Shown here in pieces: positions 1 to 7,299 of a stretch of DNA of 40,717 nucleotides. A program made the position numbers and the translations under genes. Every line of letters begins with the position of its first letter. Position 1 is the first letter of the stretch. Below the pieces are notes generated by a model. It saw nothing but the letters and a program-made list of their open reading frames with translations, did no database searches and had not been told where the DNA came from. This DNA comes from a virus. The stretch is taken from positions 1 through 40,717 of the IMG/VR virus record IMGVR_UViG_3300027733_000095; one strand, given 5' to 3'.

Positions 1-235
1 CGTGTAAACCCCATTGACACCGTACTGTGGTGGGTCGTATGACCAGCCATCGTTGGTTTGGTATGTCCAAGTGAAATCTATTGTGTCCACATCCGCAGGG
101 ATTGTGGTTTCAATCTTTACCCAATGCGCTTGACCGCTGCAACCACCGTAGTCAGGTCCGTGAAGGGTAATCGAAGTGCCAACTATTTCAACAGAACCGT
201 TGCATGCTTGCGATTGGCTGTATGTCCAGTCTCCT
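1..235. repeat. Imperfect terminal redundancy, left copy (circularisation overlap)
   Basis: Bases 1-235 match 40483-40717 end to end with six substitutions (at 18, 49, 73, 118, 183 and 186) and no indels. Both copies lie in the same reading frame of the same secreted-protein gene. The differences give three silent codons and three Val/Ile swaps. I read this as the overlap of a circular or circularly permuted genome assembled from slightly different strains, so the unique length is about 40,482 bp. Packaged direct terminal repeats would be expected to be identical. Confidence 0.85.
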
Positions 236-315
236 GTAACGTCTGCTTTGGCGGGTTGTGCGAGTAGCGCGAGTATTGCTACTGGCGCAAATATCAGCCA
301 ACGGTTAGTACGCAC
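1..315 (-). CDS. Secreted Thr/Pro-rich surface-type protein, N-terminal part (continues at 40717)
   Basis: This is the 5' part of a gene that crosses the map join. The start is a GTG at 315-313, one base after the stop of the glycine-rich fibre gene. The first residues form a classic signal peptide: a basic start (RTNRW), a hydrophobic core (LIFAPVAILALLA) and an AKA-D type cleavage site. A secreted domain with Cys and many Trp/Tyr follows. Joined to 40717-39322 through the redundant 235 bp, the protein is about 491 residues. A secretion signal is unusual between tail-fibre and lysis genes. It suggests a protein exported through the host membrane, not an ordinary virion component. No function is recognised. 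Confidence 0.8.
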   Translation of the reverse strand, partial: MRTNRWLIFAPVAILALLAQPAKADVTGDWTYSQSQACNGSVEIVGTSITLHGPDYGGCSGQAHWVKIETTIPADVDTIDFTWTYQTNDGWSYDPPQYGVNGVYT

Positions 316-316
316 A

Positions 317-1138
317 TCAGGTTTGGAAGTTGAATGTGCCAGTAGTTGTGAATGTGTGGATGCGCCAGTATGCGTTTTCGGTTACTGTTCCACCTGTTGC
401 GTTGTCTAGGGCTGTGCCTTTCGGGTAACGAAGAACAACGATGCCTGAACCACCGTTGCCACCACCACCGTTGGTATTGCCACCACCGCCACCGCCACCG
501 CCAGTATTTGTTGTGCCATTAGTGCCGTTAGCGCCATTAGCACCAGATGCACCACCACCGCCAGAACCACCAGCAGAACTAGCAGTTGAGCCAGCACCAG
601 CCCCACCACCAGAGTAAGTAACAGATGAGCCTGTTATGAGTGAGGCAGAACCATCACCACCAACACCACCAGTAGTTGTAACCGCATTGGAACCCACTGC
701 ACCAGCACCGCCACCACCAGCAGACGCAGAAGCAGAACCAGTACCACCAGCAGAACCCTGACCAGATGTTCCTGAACCACCAGCAGCATTGGCCCAACCA
801 CCACCACCAGAACCACCAGTGGTTCCAACAGCATTGAAATTTGATTTACCACCACCAGTAGAAGTGATTGTGCTAAAAACAGAATCAGAACCATTTGTCC
901 CGCTATTGCTTCCTCCGCTTGCACCGCCAGAACCACCAGCACCAACCGTAACTGTGTACGCAGTATTAGTTGTTACAGCAACAGAACCAGTACGGAAACC
1001 ACCAGCACCACCACCGCCACCAAGATTTGATGATGCACCACCACCGCCAGCGACAACCAAATACTCCACAGTCGGAACAAGCGCAGGCGAAACAGTCGCA
1101 GCCACATACCTAGTTACACGAGTACGACCACCACGCAT
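317..1138 (-). CDS. Glycine-rich tail fibre / appendage protein
   Basis: This 273-residue protein has a short N-terminal segment and then a long region dominated by Gly, with Ser, Ala, Thr and Asn in G-rich runs. It ends in a compact segment containing GIVVLRYPKGT and an aromatic/Thr C-terminus. Glycine-rich domains of this kind are known from phage adhesins and fibre tips, where polyglycine helices form a sandwich. The VEYLVVAGGGG start of the Gly region is a common phage signature. The start ATG overlaps the stop of the preceding gene (TAATG). It sits between other appendage genes, so receptor binding is likely. The DNA is low in complexity (GGTGGT-like), so the assembly could be slightly wrong here. 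Confidence 0.8.
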   Translation of the reverse strand: MRGGRTRVTRYVAATVSPALVPTVEYLVVAGGGGASSNLGGGGGAGGFRTGSVAVTTNTAYTVTVGAGGSGGASGGSNSGTNGSDSVFSTITSTGGGKSNFNAVGTTGGSGGGGWANAAGGSGTSGQGSAGGTGSASASAGGGGAGAVGSNAVTTTGGVGGDGSASLITGSSVTYSGGGAGAGSTASSAGGSGGGGASGANGANGTNGTTNTGGGGGGGGNTNGGGGNGGSGIVVLRYPKGTALDNATGGTVTENAYWRIHTFTTTGTFNFQT

Positions 1139-1362
1139 TAGCCGACCAAAGCCTCCACCTCAGCATCGGACAAACCCAATGCCAGCAACTTTGCTTGAGC
1201 CGACACTTTCGCAGCAGCCTTCGCCTCCGCTTCGACCAAACGTGCAGCCTCAGCCGTAGCAAACGCAGCCGCATCAGTTTCACGCTGTGCCAATTCTTCT
1301 ACTGTTAATTCCACTTCGGTAGTGACACCTGTTGTGCAGTCAATGATTAGTTTTGTTGTCAT
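1138..1362 (-). CDS. Small acidic tail-fibre-associated protein
   Basis: I chose the ATG at 1362 because AGGA lies about nine bases upstream, and the frame before it has the character of non-coding sequence. The product is 74 residues. A short beta-type start (MTTKLIIDCTTG) is followed by an Ala/Glu-rich, strongly helical middle and a final segment (LGLSDAEVEALVG). This resembles the small XkdW-like or tail-fibre-assembly-type proteins often placed next to fibre genes. A chaperone or accessory role for the fibre encoded just downstream is inference. Its stop overlaps the start of the glycine-rich fibre gene. Confidence 0.7.
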   Translation of the reverse strand: MTTKLIIDCTTGVTTEVELTVEELAQRETDAAAFATAEAARLVEAEAKAAAKVSAQAKLLALGLSDAEVEALVG

Positions 1363-1370
1363 AGTTTTTC

Positions 1371-1880
1371 CTAACTGTTTTTGATTCCGTATAAAGACGC
1401 TGACGAATATTGTGTGAATAATGTTCCATTGTAAGGATGAATACTTAACTGTGTGATAGCAGCAGTTGAACTCCACAAACCCGCAGCAAGCACCTGCGTG
1501 GCTGCTGCACCGTTGTTTTCACTAGTTGCATCACCACTAATACTTTTGTATGTAGCACCAGCATAATTTGGAACATAAATACTGCCACTAGCAAACACCG
1601 ATGCAGTAGCAGTATTGCCAGACAGATAACCAACAAAAGCAATTCCTGCATCAGAGAAACTTGCAGCAGCAGAACCAGTACCATACAAAACTCTTGATGA
1701 CAGGTTGGTGTTTAGACCATTGAACTTAATGTATAAATCGTCACCACCCGCAGAACGCTCTGAACGAGCAGAATAAACAATTTGTAAGTCTGTGAAAGTT
1801 TGTGGGATACCTGAAAATACGATGCTTGCAGCACCACCCGAACCGACAGTTGTAGTTGCAATCAAATTATATGCAGCCAT
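1371..1880 (-). CDS. Tail appendage protein, paralogue 3 of 3
   Basis: This 169-residue beta-rich protein shares its layout with the next two genes upstream: an SGIPQTFTDLQ motif near residue 25, an LYIKFNG strand, an LYGTG segment, and the C-terminus YSSASLYGIKNS. The repeated layout (SIP-x-T-Y-x-D-L at the start, LYG[IV]K at the end) shows that the three genes came from duplication. Similar small proteins in phage fibre clusters are thought to be receptor-binding or decoration modules. The start ATG overlaps the preceding stop (TAATG). Confidence 0.75.
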   Translation of the reverse strand: MAAYNLIATTTVGSGGAASIVFSGIPQTFTDLQIVYSARSERSAGGDDLYIKFNGLNTNLSSRVLYGTGSAAASFSDAGIAFVGYLSGNTATASVFASGSIYVPNYAGATYKSISGDATSENNGAAATQVLAAGLWSSTAAITQLSIHPYNGTLFTQYSSASLYGIKNS

Positions 1881-2377
1881 TATGCAGCCGCCTTCACACC
1901 GTAGAGCGTAAATGTTGAACCAGTAACCAAGTTACCGCTATCCGTCAAAATGGTTATTGATGTAATTGCTTCAGGGGTTTTACGCCATAAGGTGCAATAA
2001 CTAATAGTGTAGATATTGCTTACATTGCTTCTTGAAATAGAGGTTTTGAATGTTGTGGCGTTTGCATAATTTTGGATAGAAACAATCGTGTTTTCAAAGT
2101 TTGATGTTGAGGCATTTCCAAATCTGCCAAACGCTTCACTACTCACCCGACCAGATACTGCTGATGTTCCGTTGCCATACAAATATGTTGCTGAATAGTT
2201 TGTTGCTGTATCAGAGTTGTAACGCAAAGCCAAATAGCCACCATCACTTGTAGATTTCTTGACCGCCATAACTAGAACCAAGTCGGTGTAAGTCGCAGGA
2301 ATGCTGGAGAGGGTCACGGTTGCGACATCAGACCCCAATGTTTGTGTGCTGATAACTTCATACGCTGAAACAGCCAT
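1880..2377 (-). CDS. Tail appendage protein, paralogue 2 of 3
   Basis: This 165-residue paralogue of the flanking genes carries LSSIPATYTDLVLV, LALRYNSDTATNYS, a YLYGNGTS segment and the terminal FTLYGVKAAA. It is the most divergent of the three in its central part. It has no signal peptide and no membrane segment. The gene is tightly packed, with a two-base gap after the preceding stop and a one-base overlap with the next start, which implies co-translation. Receptor binding or capsid/tail decoration is inferred from position and from the divergence of the middle region. Confidence 0.75.
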   Translation of the reverse strand: MAVSAYEVISTQTLGSDVATVTLSSIPATYTDLVLVMAVKKSTSDGGYLALRYNSDTATNYSATYLYGNGTSAVSGRVSSEAFGRFGNASTSNFENTIVSIQNYANATTFKTSISRSNVSNIYTISYCTLWRKTPEAITSITILTDSGNLVTGSTFTLYGVKAAA

Positions 2378-2379
2378 AA

Positions 2380-2973
2380 CTATCCTTTAATCCCATACAA
2401 AGCAAAAGACGAATACTGCATAAAGTTTGACCCAGTGTTTGGAACCACCAAGAATGATGTTATTGCGCTACTGCTCATCCATACTGATGAACCTAGATAC
2501 ACTTCTCCGCCAGCACCATTAACATCTTCGCCACCTAGTGTTCTTGTGGTTTTATATTTATTGGTGTTTGTGTAATCAAGAATATCTACAATAGAAACAC
2601 CAAATATGTTTGTTGCACCTGAGTTTCCAGTCAAGCGATAGTGTACACCACCAGCCGTTCCACCCTCATCGGCACTTGCCGTAGAAGAACCATCACCATA
2701 TACAAAATGTGAACGATAATTAGAAGTTGTTGCATCAGAATTAAACTGAACTCTGAACGAATCCCTATTTAACGCTCTGTCCGTTTTGCCCATAACACGA
2801 AGTTGTAGGTGTTTATAGGTTTGTGGGATAGACGCAAAACTCAATAATGAAGTAGATGAACTTAAAGTAATCGTGGCAATAGATTCAAACGCACCAAAAT
2901 CGGGGTCAGCGTTAGCCACCCACGACTGTGTATAAGTAGAAACCCGTGACCGAGTATCGTAACGAAGCACCAT
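2380..2973 (-). CDS. Tail appendage protein, paralogue 1 of 3
   Basis: This 197-residue protein is the longest paralogue. About 30 extra N-terminal residues precede the shared domain, which begins at FASIPQTYKHLQLRV. It continues with FRVQFNSDATTSNYRS and HFVYGDGSS, then a DILDYTNTNKYKTT segment, and ends FMQYSSFALYGIKG. The extra N-terminus may attach the set to the tail. The shared central elements make homology with the next two genes clear by eye. It is likely a structural or adhesin module. Confidence 0.75.
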   Translation of the reverse strand: MVLRYDTRSRVSTYTQSWVANADPDFGAFESIATITLSSSTSLLSFASIPQTYKHLQLRVMGKTDRALNRDSFRVQFNSDATTSNYRSHFVYGDGSSTASADEGGTAGGVHYRLTGNSGATNIFGVSIVDILDYTNTNKYKTTRTLGGEDVNGAGGEVYLGSSVWMSSSAITSFLVVPNTGSNFMQYSSFALYGIKG

Positions 2974-2982
2974 AACAATCGC

Positions 2983-3333
2983 CTATGCGATTTTGTTTAC
3001 ATAACCGTAAAGAACAATCACACTCGCAGTCGCAGCAAACGCCTTCACAGTCAAACCACCATTCAAAATAAGACCAGGACTCACCAACACCAAACCAGAC
3101 TCAGCCGCAACAGTTAACTCAATGTTGTTATCAGGAGCAGTCGCAGCACCATACTCAACAGTCAATTTCACTGCCGAAGTAGAAGTGTTAACCGCATACA
3201 ACCAAATCTCGTCAATAGCCGAAGCACCAGCAACAGCCGTGTGAATCAAAGTTCCAGCCGTAGCCGTTTGCACAACCAATATGCCTTTTCCTGATGTGCT
3301 ACCTGAAAGAATTGCTTTTGTAAATGTTGCCAT
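2983..3333 (-). CDS. Small virion or tail-appendage protein
   Basis: This 116-residue, Ala/Val/Thr-rich, mostly beta protein has a good ribosome site (AAGGAG) before its ATG. It looks like the short single-domain proteins found beside phage fibres, but I cannot name the family. It lies in a gapless run of tail genes, ten bases from each neighbour. A structural role is inferred from position. Confidence 0.65.
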   Translation of the reverse strand: MATFTKAILSGSTSGKGILVVQTATAGTLIHTAVAGASAIDEIWLYAVNTSTSAVKLTVEYGAATAPDNNIELTVAAESGLVLVSPGLILNGGLTVKAFAATASVIVLYGYVNKIA

Positions 3334-3342
3334 GATTGCTCC

Positions 3343-3849
3343 TTAACTAAAGACTTGAACAGCGATAATGTTTGTATCCGAATCAGTTGCAGCCGCTGGT
3401 GTTGCTGTAACAGCCCATGCTACACCGTTCGTAGCAGTCGAATCAGCCGTCAAAACATACCCGTTGGTACCAACAGCCAAACGATTAAACGCCGACCCAG
3501 TAGTAACCAACAAGTCACCCTTAGTAGTCATTGTAGAAGCCATCAAGTTTGCTTCATCGGCATCATCAGCTGAGAACACCGGATAGATCGTCGCACCAGA
3601 ACTATGTGCCACAGCGGTCGTATCATCCTGCCCGCGAGTCAACGTCAAAGTAGAACCAGAAATGGTTGCCGAACACTTCTCCTCAGACGAAGTACCTGGA
3701 TCAATCACCACATAAAACGGGACAGCAGCAGTCGAAGGCCAGCCTGTGATAGCAGACAAAGTTACCGATGTGTCGGCAGAAGTCAACGAGTTGGTGGTTG
3801 TGCAAGGTGCCGCAGCACCCTTGTATTGTCGTCTAGTTACAGCAGCCAT
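3343..3849 (-). CDS. Tail-fibre type structural protein
   Basis: This 168-residue protein begins with a beta domain containing a cysteine pair and the segment TLTRGQDDTTAVAHSSGATIYPVFSA. That arrangement (a threonine-rich strand, RGQ-x-x-T-x-A-x-A-H and a Tyr-Pro pair) recurs at the N-termini of phage tail and capsid decoration proteins. The second half contains TKGDLLVTTGSAFNRLAVGTNG, a motif typical of phage fibre proteins just before a C-terminal attachment or trimerisation segment. It is probably a fibre or fibre connector. Confidence 0.75.
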   Translation of the reverse strand: MAAVTRRQYKGAAAPCTTTNSLTSADTSVTLSAITGWPSTAAVPFYVVIDPGTSSEEKCSATISGSTLTLTRGQDDTTAVAHSSGATIYPVFSADDADEANLMASTMTTKGDLLVTTGSAFNRLAVGTNGYVLTADSTATNGVAWAVTATPAAATDSDTNIIAVQVFS

Positions 3850-3858
3850 AGTTGTCCT

Positions 3859-5691
3859 TTATCTTACACTACGCATAATTATCGTACATGTGCCGTTCCA
3901 ATCCCACTCATTATGGGAAAGAGCCGAATCCACAGGTTGCCAACGCACATCCTCAACAATCACCGAATAAGTATCCTTGTTCTCCTGATAGGTGATAACC
4001 GATGGGGTTTCCACCAAAGATCGCAAACGGAACAGTTCGTCATCCACATCAAAAAAGTATTCTCGACCACGAACATTAAGTTGATGATGCAACAGCACTG
4101 GAACACTAAAGATTTGTGAACGCAACGGTGCCGCATACGCCCGACCCATCCACCGTGTCAACACAGGACTAACCGTGGCAGTAGCCGAACGTGTCATGGT
4201 GAGCCGAATCTCAGCCTCAAAAATGCGTGTCTCAAACCCATCAAACGTAGATTCCAAACTGTCAGCAACAATCTGTGAACCAACTGTGTTAAACGCCCCA
4301 CCATCAGAAGCCACAGACAGCGCAACCGTTCCATCCAACTGCTCGGTACGCAAATCCCATTTAGGAACAAACTTGCTGTCCGGTACACCCCAACGATAAA
4401 TACCTGAATCCAATGTTCCTGACGCAACAAGATTGGTGGCATGCTCACAATAAACACCAAGTCCTGTAACCGTGAACACTGGGCGCGTACCATACAAACT
4501 GATTGAAGGCACAGCACCTTGACCCGTGACCATCAGATCTGCTGCCCAAGCAGGCTGGTTGGTGGCGATCTGTGAACCAATGTCCATACGACCCAAGCCC
4601 GTAGAAGTGGCATCAAGGTTTTTGTATGAGAACCAAACAAACTGTCCTTGTGAAGCAAACGCATCAACTTGACCAACTTCGATAAGTGGTCCCACGACAA
4701 GGTTCCCGTCTGTGTCTGATGACGCAAACCGAAACCCTGTAGTCGTACCAATCAACACATAACCCAAATATGAATCTAACGCTGTAACAATTTCACCTTC
4801 AGGTAATTCAGCAGCAACAGTTGGTGAGTCTAAAGCCGAACCATCAGTTTTAATCGTGGTTTTGTAAATCAATGATGTTTGACCAGAGAACCCTGCCGCA
4901 TAAATATGGTTCTGTCCACCAGCAAAACCAACCCAAGACCAGTTGCTATTCCCATGAGTAAACAAACCTCCACCCGCAGCACCAGAACTGGTGAAGTTGT
5001 AGATCGTGTCCCCCGAAGCGGCCATCAAACGACCTTTGGTGTATTTAATTTTAGTAAACGTTTTAGTTCCAGAAATATAAGAACTGAACGCACCTGTTGA
5101 TGTGTTGGTCACATGGATGCCATGACTAGCAAATCCAACCCACACATTGTATCCGTCAGTTGTCATTGAACTAACGTTGTCAGCTGGTTCGGAAGTGCAT
5201 GATGTAGGGCTACCGGAAAGACTCGTATAAAACGTGACATCACCACCTGAAGCCACATACAGACGTGAACCAGCAACAATAGATTGCAGGTTTGATGTTG
5301 CGTCAGACAAAACTTGGGTTGTGTCTTTCAGCAAAGAGATTTTGCCTCGATCCCACACGTTTATGCCCTTGCTAGAACGGAAACGATACGCCTCAGCATC
5401 AGCAGTATCCGAATAATCCTGACCCGCACCATAATGCCAAGATGACTGTGAACGCCTCCACAAACCTTGCGGGTTGATAGCAGCCTCGCCAGGTTCAGCA
5501 GATTGGTCAACCGAATCACGAACACGCGCATCAAACTGGCGTGTGAAATCATTAGATTTAGTGTCAATCAAATATGGTCGACCGTTAATAGCCACAGGGA
5601 AAACAAACGGAACAAGTTGCGTTGTGCCAGTACCCGTATAAAACGATGCACCACCAAGAAATGGGCTACTAAAATCTAAAACGTATGCCAC
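3859..5691 (-). CDS. Propeller-like tail nozzle / tubular protein candidate
   Basis: This 610-residue protein starts with GTG, one base after the adaptor-like gene. The middle (about 90-420) carries repeated blades of the type (L/I)YVASGGDV, VWVGFASHGIHV, GRLMAASGDTIYNF, HIYAAGF and YVLIGTTTGFRF, the pattern of a beta-propeller. The C-terminus is beta-rich and ends with a segment seen in tail-attached proteins. In short-tailed phages a roughly 600-residue propeller or tubular nozzle follows the adaptor gene, so I assign a nozzle-like role. That comes from order and fold pattern, not from a recognised family. Confidence 0.65.
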   Translation of the reverse strand: MAYVLDFSSPFLGGASFYTGTGTTQLVPFVFPVAINGRPYLIDTKSNDFTRQFDARVRDSVDQSAEPGEAAINPQGLWRRSQSSWHYGAGQDYSDTADAEAYRFRSSKGINVWDRGKISLLKDTTQVLSDATSNLQSIVAGSRLYVASGGDVTFYTSLSGSPTSCTSEPADNVSSMTTDGYNVWVGFASHGIHVTNTSTGAFSSYISGTKTFTKIKYTKGRLMAASGDTIYNFTSSGAAGGGLFTHGNSNWSWVGFAGGQNHIYAAGFSGQTSLIYKTTIKTDGSALDSPTVAAELPEGEIVTALDSYLGYVLIGTTTGFRFASSDTDGNLVVGPLIEVGQVDAFASQGQFVWFSYKNLDATSTGLGRMDIGSQIATNQPAWAADLMVTGQGAVPSISLYGTRPVFTVTGLGVYCEHATNLVASGTLDSGIYRWGVPDSKFVPKWDLRTEQLDGTVALSVASDGGAFNTVGSQIVADSLESTFDGFETRIFEAEIRLTMTRSATATVSPVLTRWMGRAYAAPLRSQIFSVPVLLHHQLNVRGREYFFDVDDELFRLRSLVETPSVITYQENKDTYSVIVEDVRWQPVDSALSHNEWDWNGTCTIIMRSVR

Positions 5692-5692
5692 G

Positions 5693-6577
5693 TTAAACCC
5701 TAATAGTTAGTGGGTATTGCCGAGCCAGCTTAGAAGCCTCAGCAATAATGCGGTCGCGCCTAATCCTCAAAATGTTTGTAACCGAATTAGAAATGGAACC
5801 AGCAGGAACCTCATCCGATCTGCGAGTGTCACCTTGCGATTCAATAAAGTTACGTTTTATTTCACGCACAGCCAACATGCGAGCCATCACGCCCATCTCA
5901 ACAATGTCTTCCATGTTTATTGGCATCAAACAAACCGACTGGATGTCTGACGACGTAGTAGACGCACGAACAAATGGGGCTTTGTATCGAACACGCAAAG
6001 TACCTGCCATAGACACCTCATCAAAAGTTAAAGCAAACCCTGACGCAAAATCTGCTGTAGGCAAATCCCGTGACAACCTAACCCCACGCAACACCGGATA
6101 ATCAGAAGCCAAATATCTCAACCGCACATCAATCAAATCAATGATTGTGGTCGCGCTAGTCAAGTTCACCTGACGGTCAGCACCGTTGTAATCAACGCTT
6201 GCTGTAACTACCCGAAACAATCCGTTAGACGGGCTAGACAAATCATCTAGTTCCTGGTTGAACGAATCCAACAGTTGTTGCTGTGGAAAACGTGGGTTCA
6301 GAATAGCGAGTGCGCCAGCCGTATGAGCTGCTGCGGTCGTACCTAAATAGCCTCGCTCAACAGTCAAAGTTTTAGAACCTGACTCAGCAACCCAGATATA
6401 CATGAGTTCCGAATCAATCTCAAACACCGATCCAGCCCGCAAACCAGCCAAGTCGTAAGACATGACAATAGACGTATCCGATGATGTAACGGTTGTTGCT
6501 AACTTGTTCCGTTCCTCAATCGTTCCAGATAACAGTTGCCGTGACACCCTGTTGATGAGCGCACCAGCGGTAGACAT
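5693..6577 (-). CDS. Head-tail adaptor-like protein
   Basis: This 294-residue protein opens with a mainly helical segment (ALINRVSRQLLSG). A beta domain follows, with an ELMYIW strand and an ERGYLGT turn. A long helical C-terminus includes MEDIVEMGVMARMLAVREIKR and a basic run near IRRDRIIAEASKLA. The ERGYLGT/HTAG element recurs in phage connector or baseplate-hub proteins. Its place directly before the nozzle candidate supports an adaptor or connector function. The start ATG directly abuts the TAA of the preceding small gene. Confidence 0.6.
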   Translation of the reverse strand: MSTAGALINRVSRQLLSGTIEERNKLATTVTSSDTSIVMSYDLAGLRAGSVFEIDSELMYIWVAESGSKTLTVERGYLGTTAAAHTAGALAILNPRFPQQQLLDSFNQELDDLSSPSNGLFRVVTASVDYNGADRQVNLTSATTIIDLIDVRLRYLASDYPVLRGVRLSRDLPTADFASGFALTFDEVSMAGTLRVRYKAPFVRASTTSSDIQSVCLMPINMEDIVEMGVMARMLAVREIKRNFIESQGDTRRSDEVPAGSISNSVTNILRIRRDRIIAEASKLARQYPLTIRV

Positions 6578-6703
6578 TTACTTCTTTTTCTTGGCCTTCA
6601 TTTTAGGCTTACCGTATTCCATCATCTTCTCTTTCTTTGGCTCGCCTTTTTCATGCTTTTTCATAGCACCCTTAGACTTGTACTTTTCGCCCTTCATAGA
6701 CAT
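6578..6703 (-). CDS. Tiny Lys/Met-rich protein (41 aa)
   Basis: This short reading frame runs from ATG at 6703 to a TAA at 6578 that abuts the next start. AAAGG lies upstream of the ATG. The product is extremely basic, with Lys in almost every third position and a poly-Lys end. Small Lys-rich proteins are common beside phage structural genes and may bind packaged DNA or charged host surfaces. The family is unnamed. An alternative internal start two residues later is possible. Confidence 0.6.
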   Translation of the reverse strand: MSMKGEKYKSKGAMKKHEKGEPKKEKMMEYGKPKMKAKKKK

Positions 6704-6749
6704 GCTGGTTGCCTTTCATTTCGAGTAATTAGAAAAACAGATTACCACA

Positions 6750-7139
6750 CTAACTACGGGTGATTGGACCGTTCATAACCCAAGCATCACAAGTACGGTC
6801 GCCAGCACACTTAAAATCAAAGATTTCGCAGTAACCCAAGTTGGCTTTAGCAATCACTTGCTTAGACATATTGCCTGGTTCGTCACCTAAGCCTTTTTCA
6901 ATACAAGACTTCATTTGTGGGGTTTGGATAAAAGCAGCACAGTTCTTGCAACGAGCTTCTTTAGCCATCTCAACAGTGGTGTTAAACAAGTTTGCTTTCT
7001 TACGCCAAAAGTCTGTGTTAGCAAACATAGGTACAAGTGGGCCATAGTTTGCTTTATCAACCGCACTCTTACGATTCTTCAAATTGATCGTAATGTCTTG
7101 AGTTGCTGGAGGGCAACCGTTAATAAGTTTCTCAGCCAC
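6750..7139 (-). CDS. Cys-rich small phage protein (CxxC and spaced Cys, 129 aa)
   Basis: The start is GTG at 7139, overlapping the end of the upstream Lys-rich gene. The N-terminal half is unremarkable. The C-terminal half contains CKNC, then CIEKG, YCEIFDFKC and RTCDAW, six cysteines arranged as in small metal-binding or HiPIP-like phage proteins. Proteins with this Cys layout are widespread in environmental phages close to structural genes, and their function is not established. The cysteine set is intact. A structural or redox role is inference. Confidence 0.65.
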   Translation of the reverse strand: MAEKLINGCPPATQDITINLKNRKSAVDKANYGPLVPMFANTDFWRKKANLFNTTVEMAKEARCKNCAAFIQTPQMKSCIEKGLGDEPGNMSKQVIAKANLGYCEIFDFKCAGDRTCDAWVMNGPITRS

Positions 7140-7299
7140 GTTTTTTCTTTTGCTTCATTCCGGCTTCGCTCATCGCAATAGCAACAGCCTGCTTACGAGA
7201 CTTAACAACAGGACCCTTTTTAGAACCTGAATGCAGTTTGCCTGCACCAAATTCGGTCATAACCTTGCCAACCTTTTTCTGTGCTTTAGTTTTTTTCAT
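7132..7299 (-). CDS. DUF6496-like small basic protein (55 aa)
   Basis: The ATG at 7299 overlaps the glycosyltransferase stop (ATGA), and the gene ends inside the next start region. The protein is Lys-rich at both ends, with the central pattern VGKVMTEFGAGKLHSGS and KSRKQAVAIAMSEAG. This is the signature of a small family (DUF6496 as I recall it) found in many environmental phages. The VMxEFxxGxLHSGS and RxQAxAIAxSEA elements are both present. Its role is unknown; it is usually found near structural genes. Confidence 0.75.
   Translation of the reverse strand: MKKTKAQKKVGKVMTEFGAGKLHSGSKKGPVVKSRKQAVAIAMSEAGMKQKKKRG

Noticed and set aside
789-1259. Plus-strand Pro-rich frame of 156 aa
   Set aside because: It is the antisense of the glycine-rich fibre gene; GGN codons read as Pro on the other strand.
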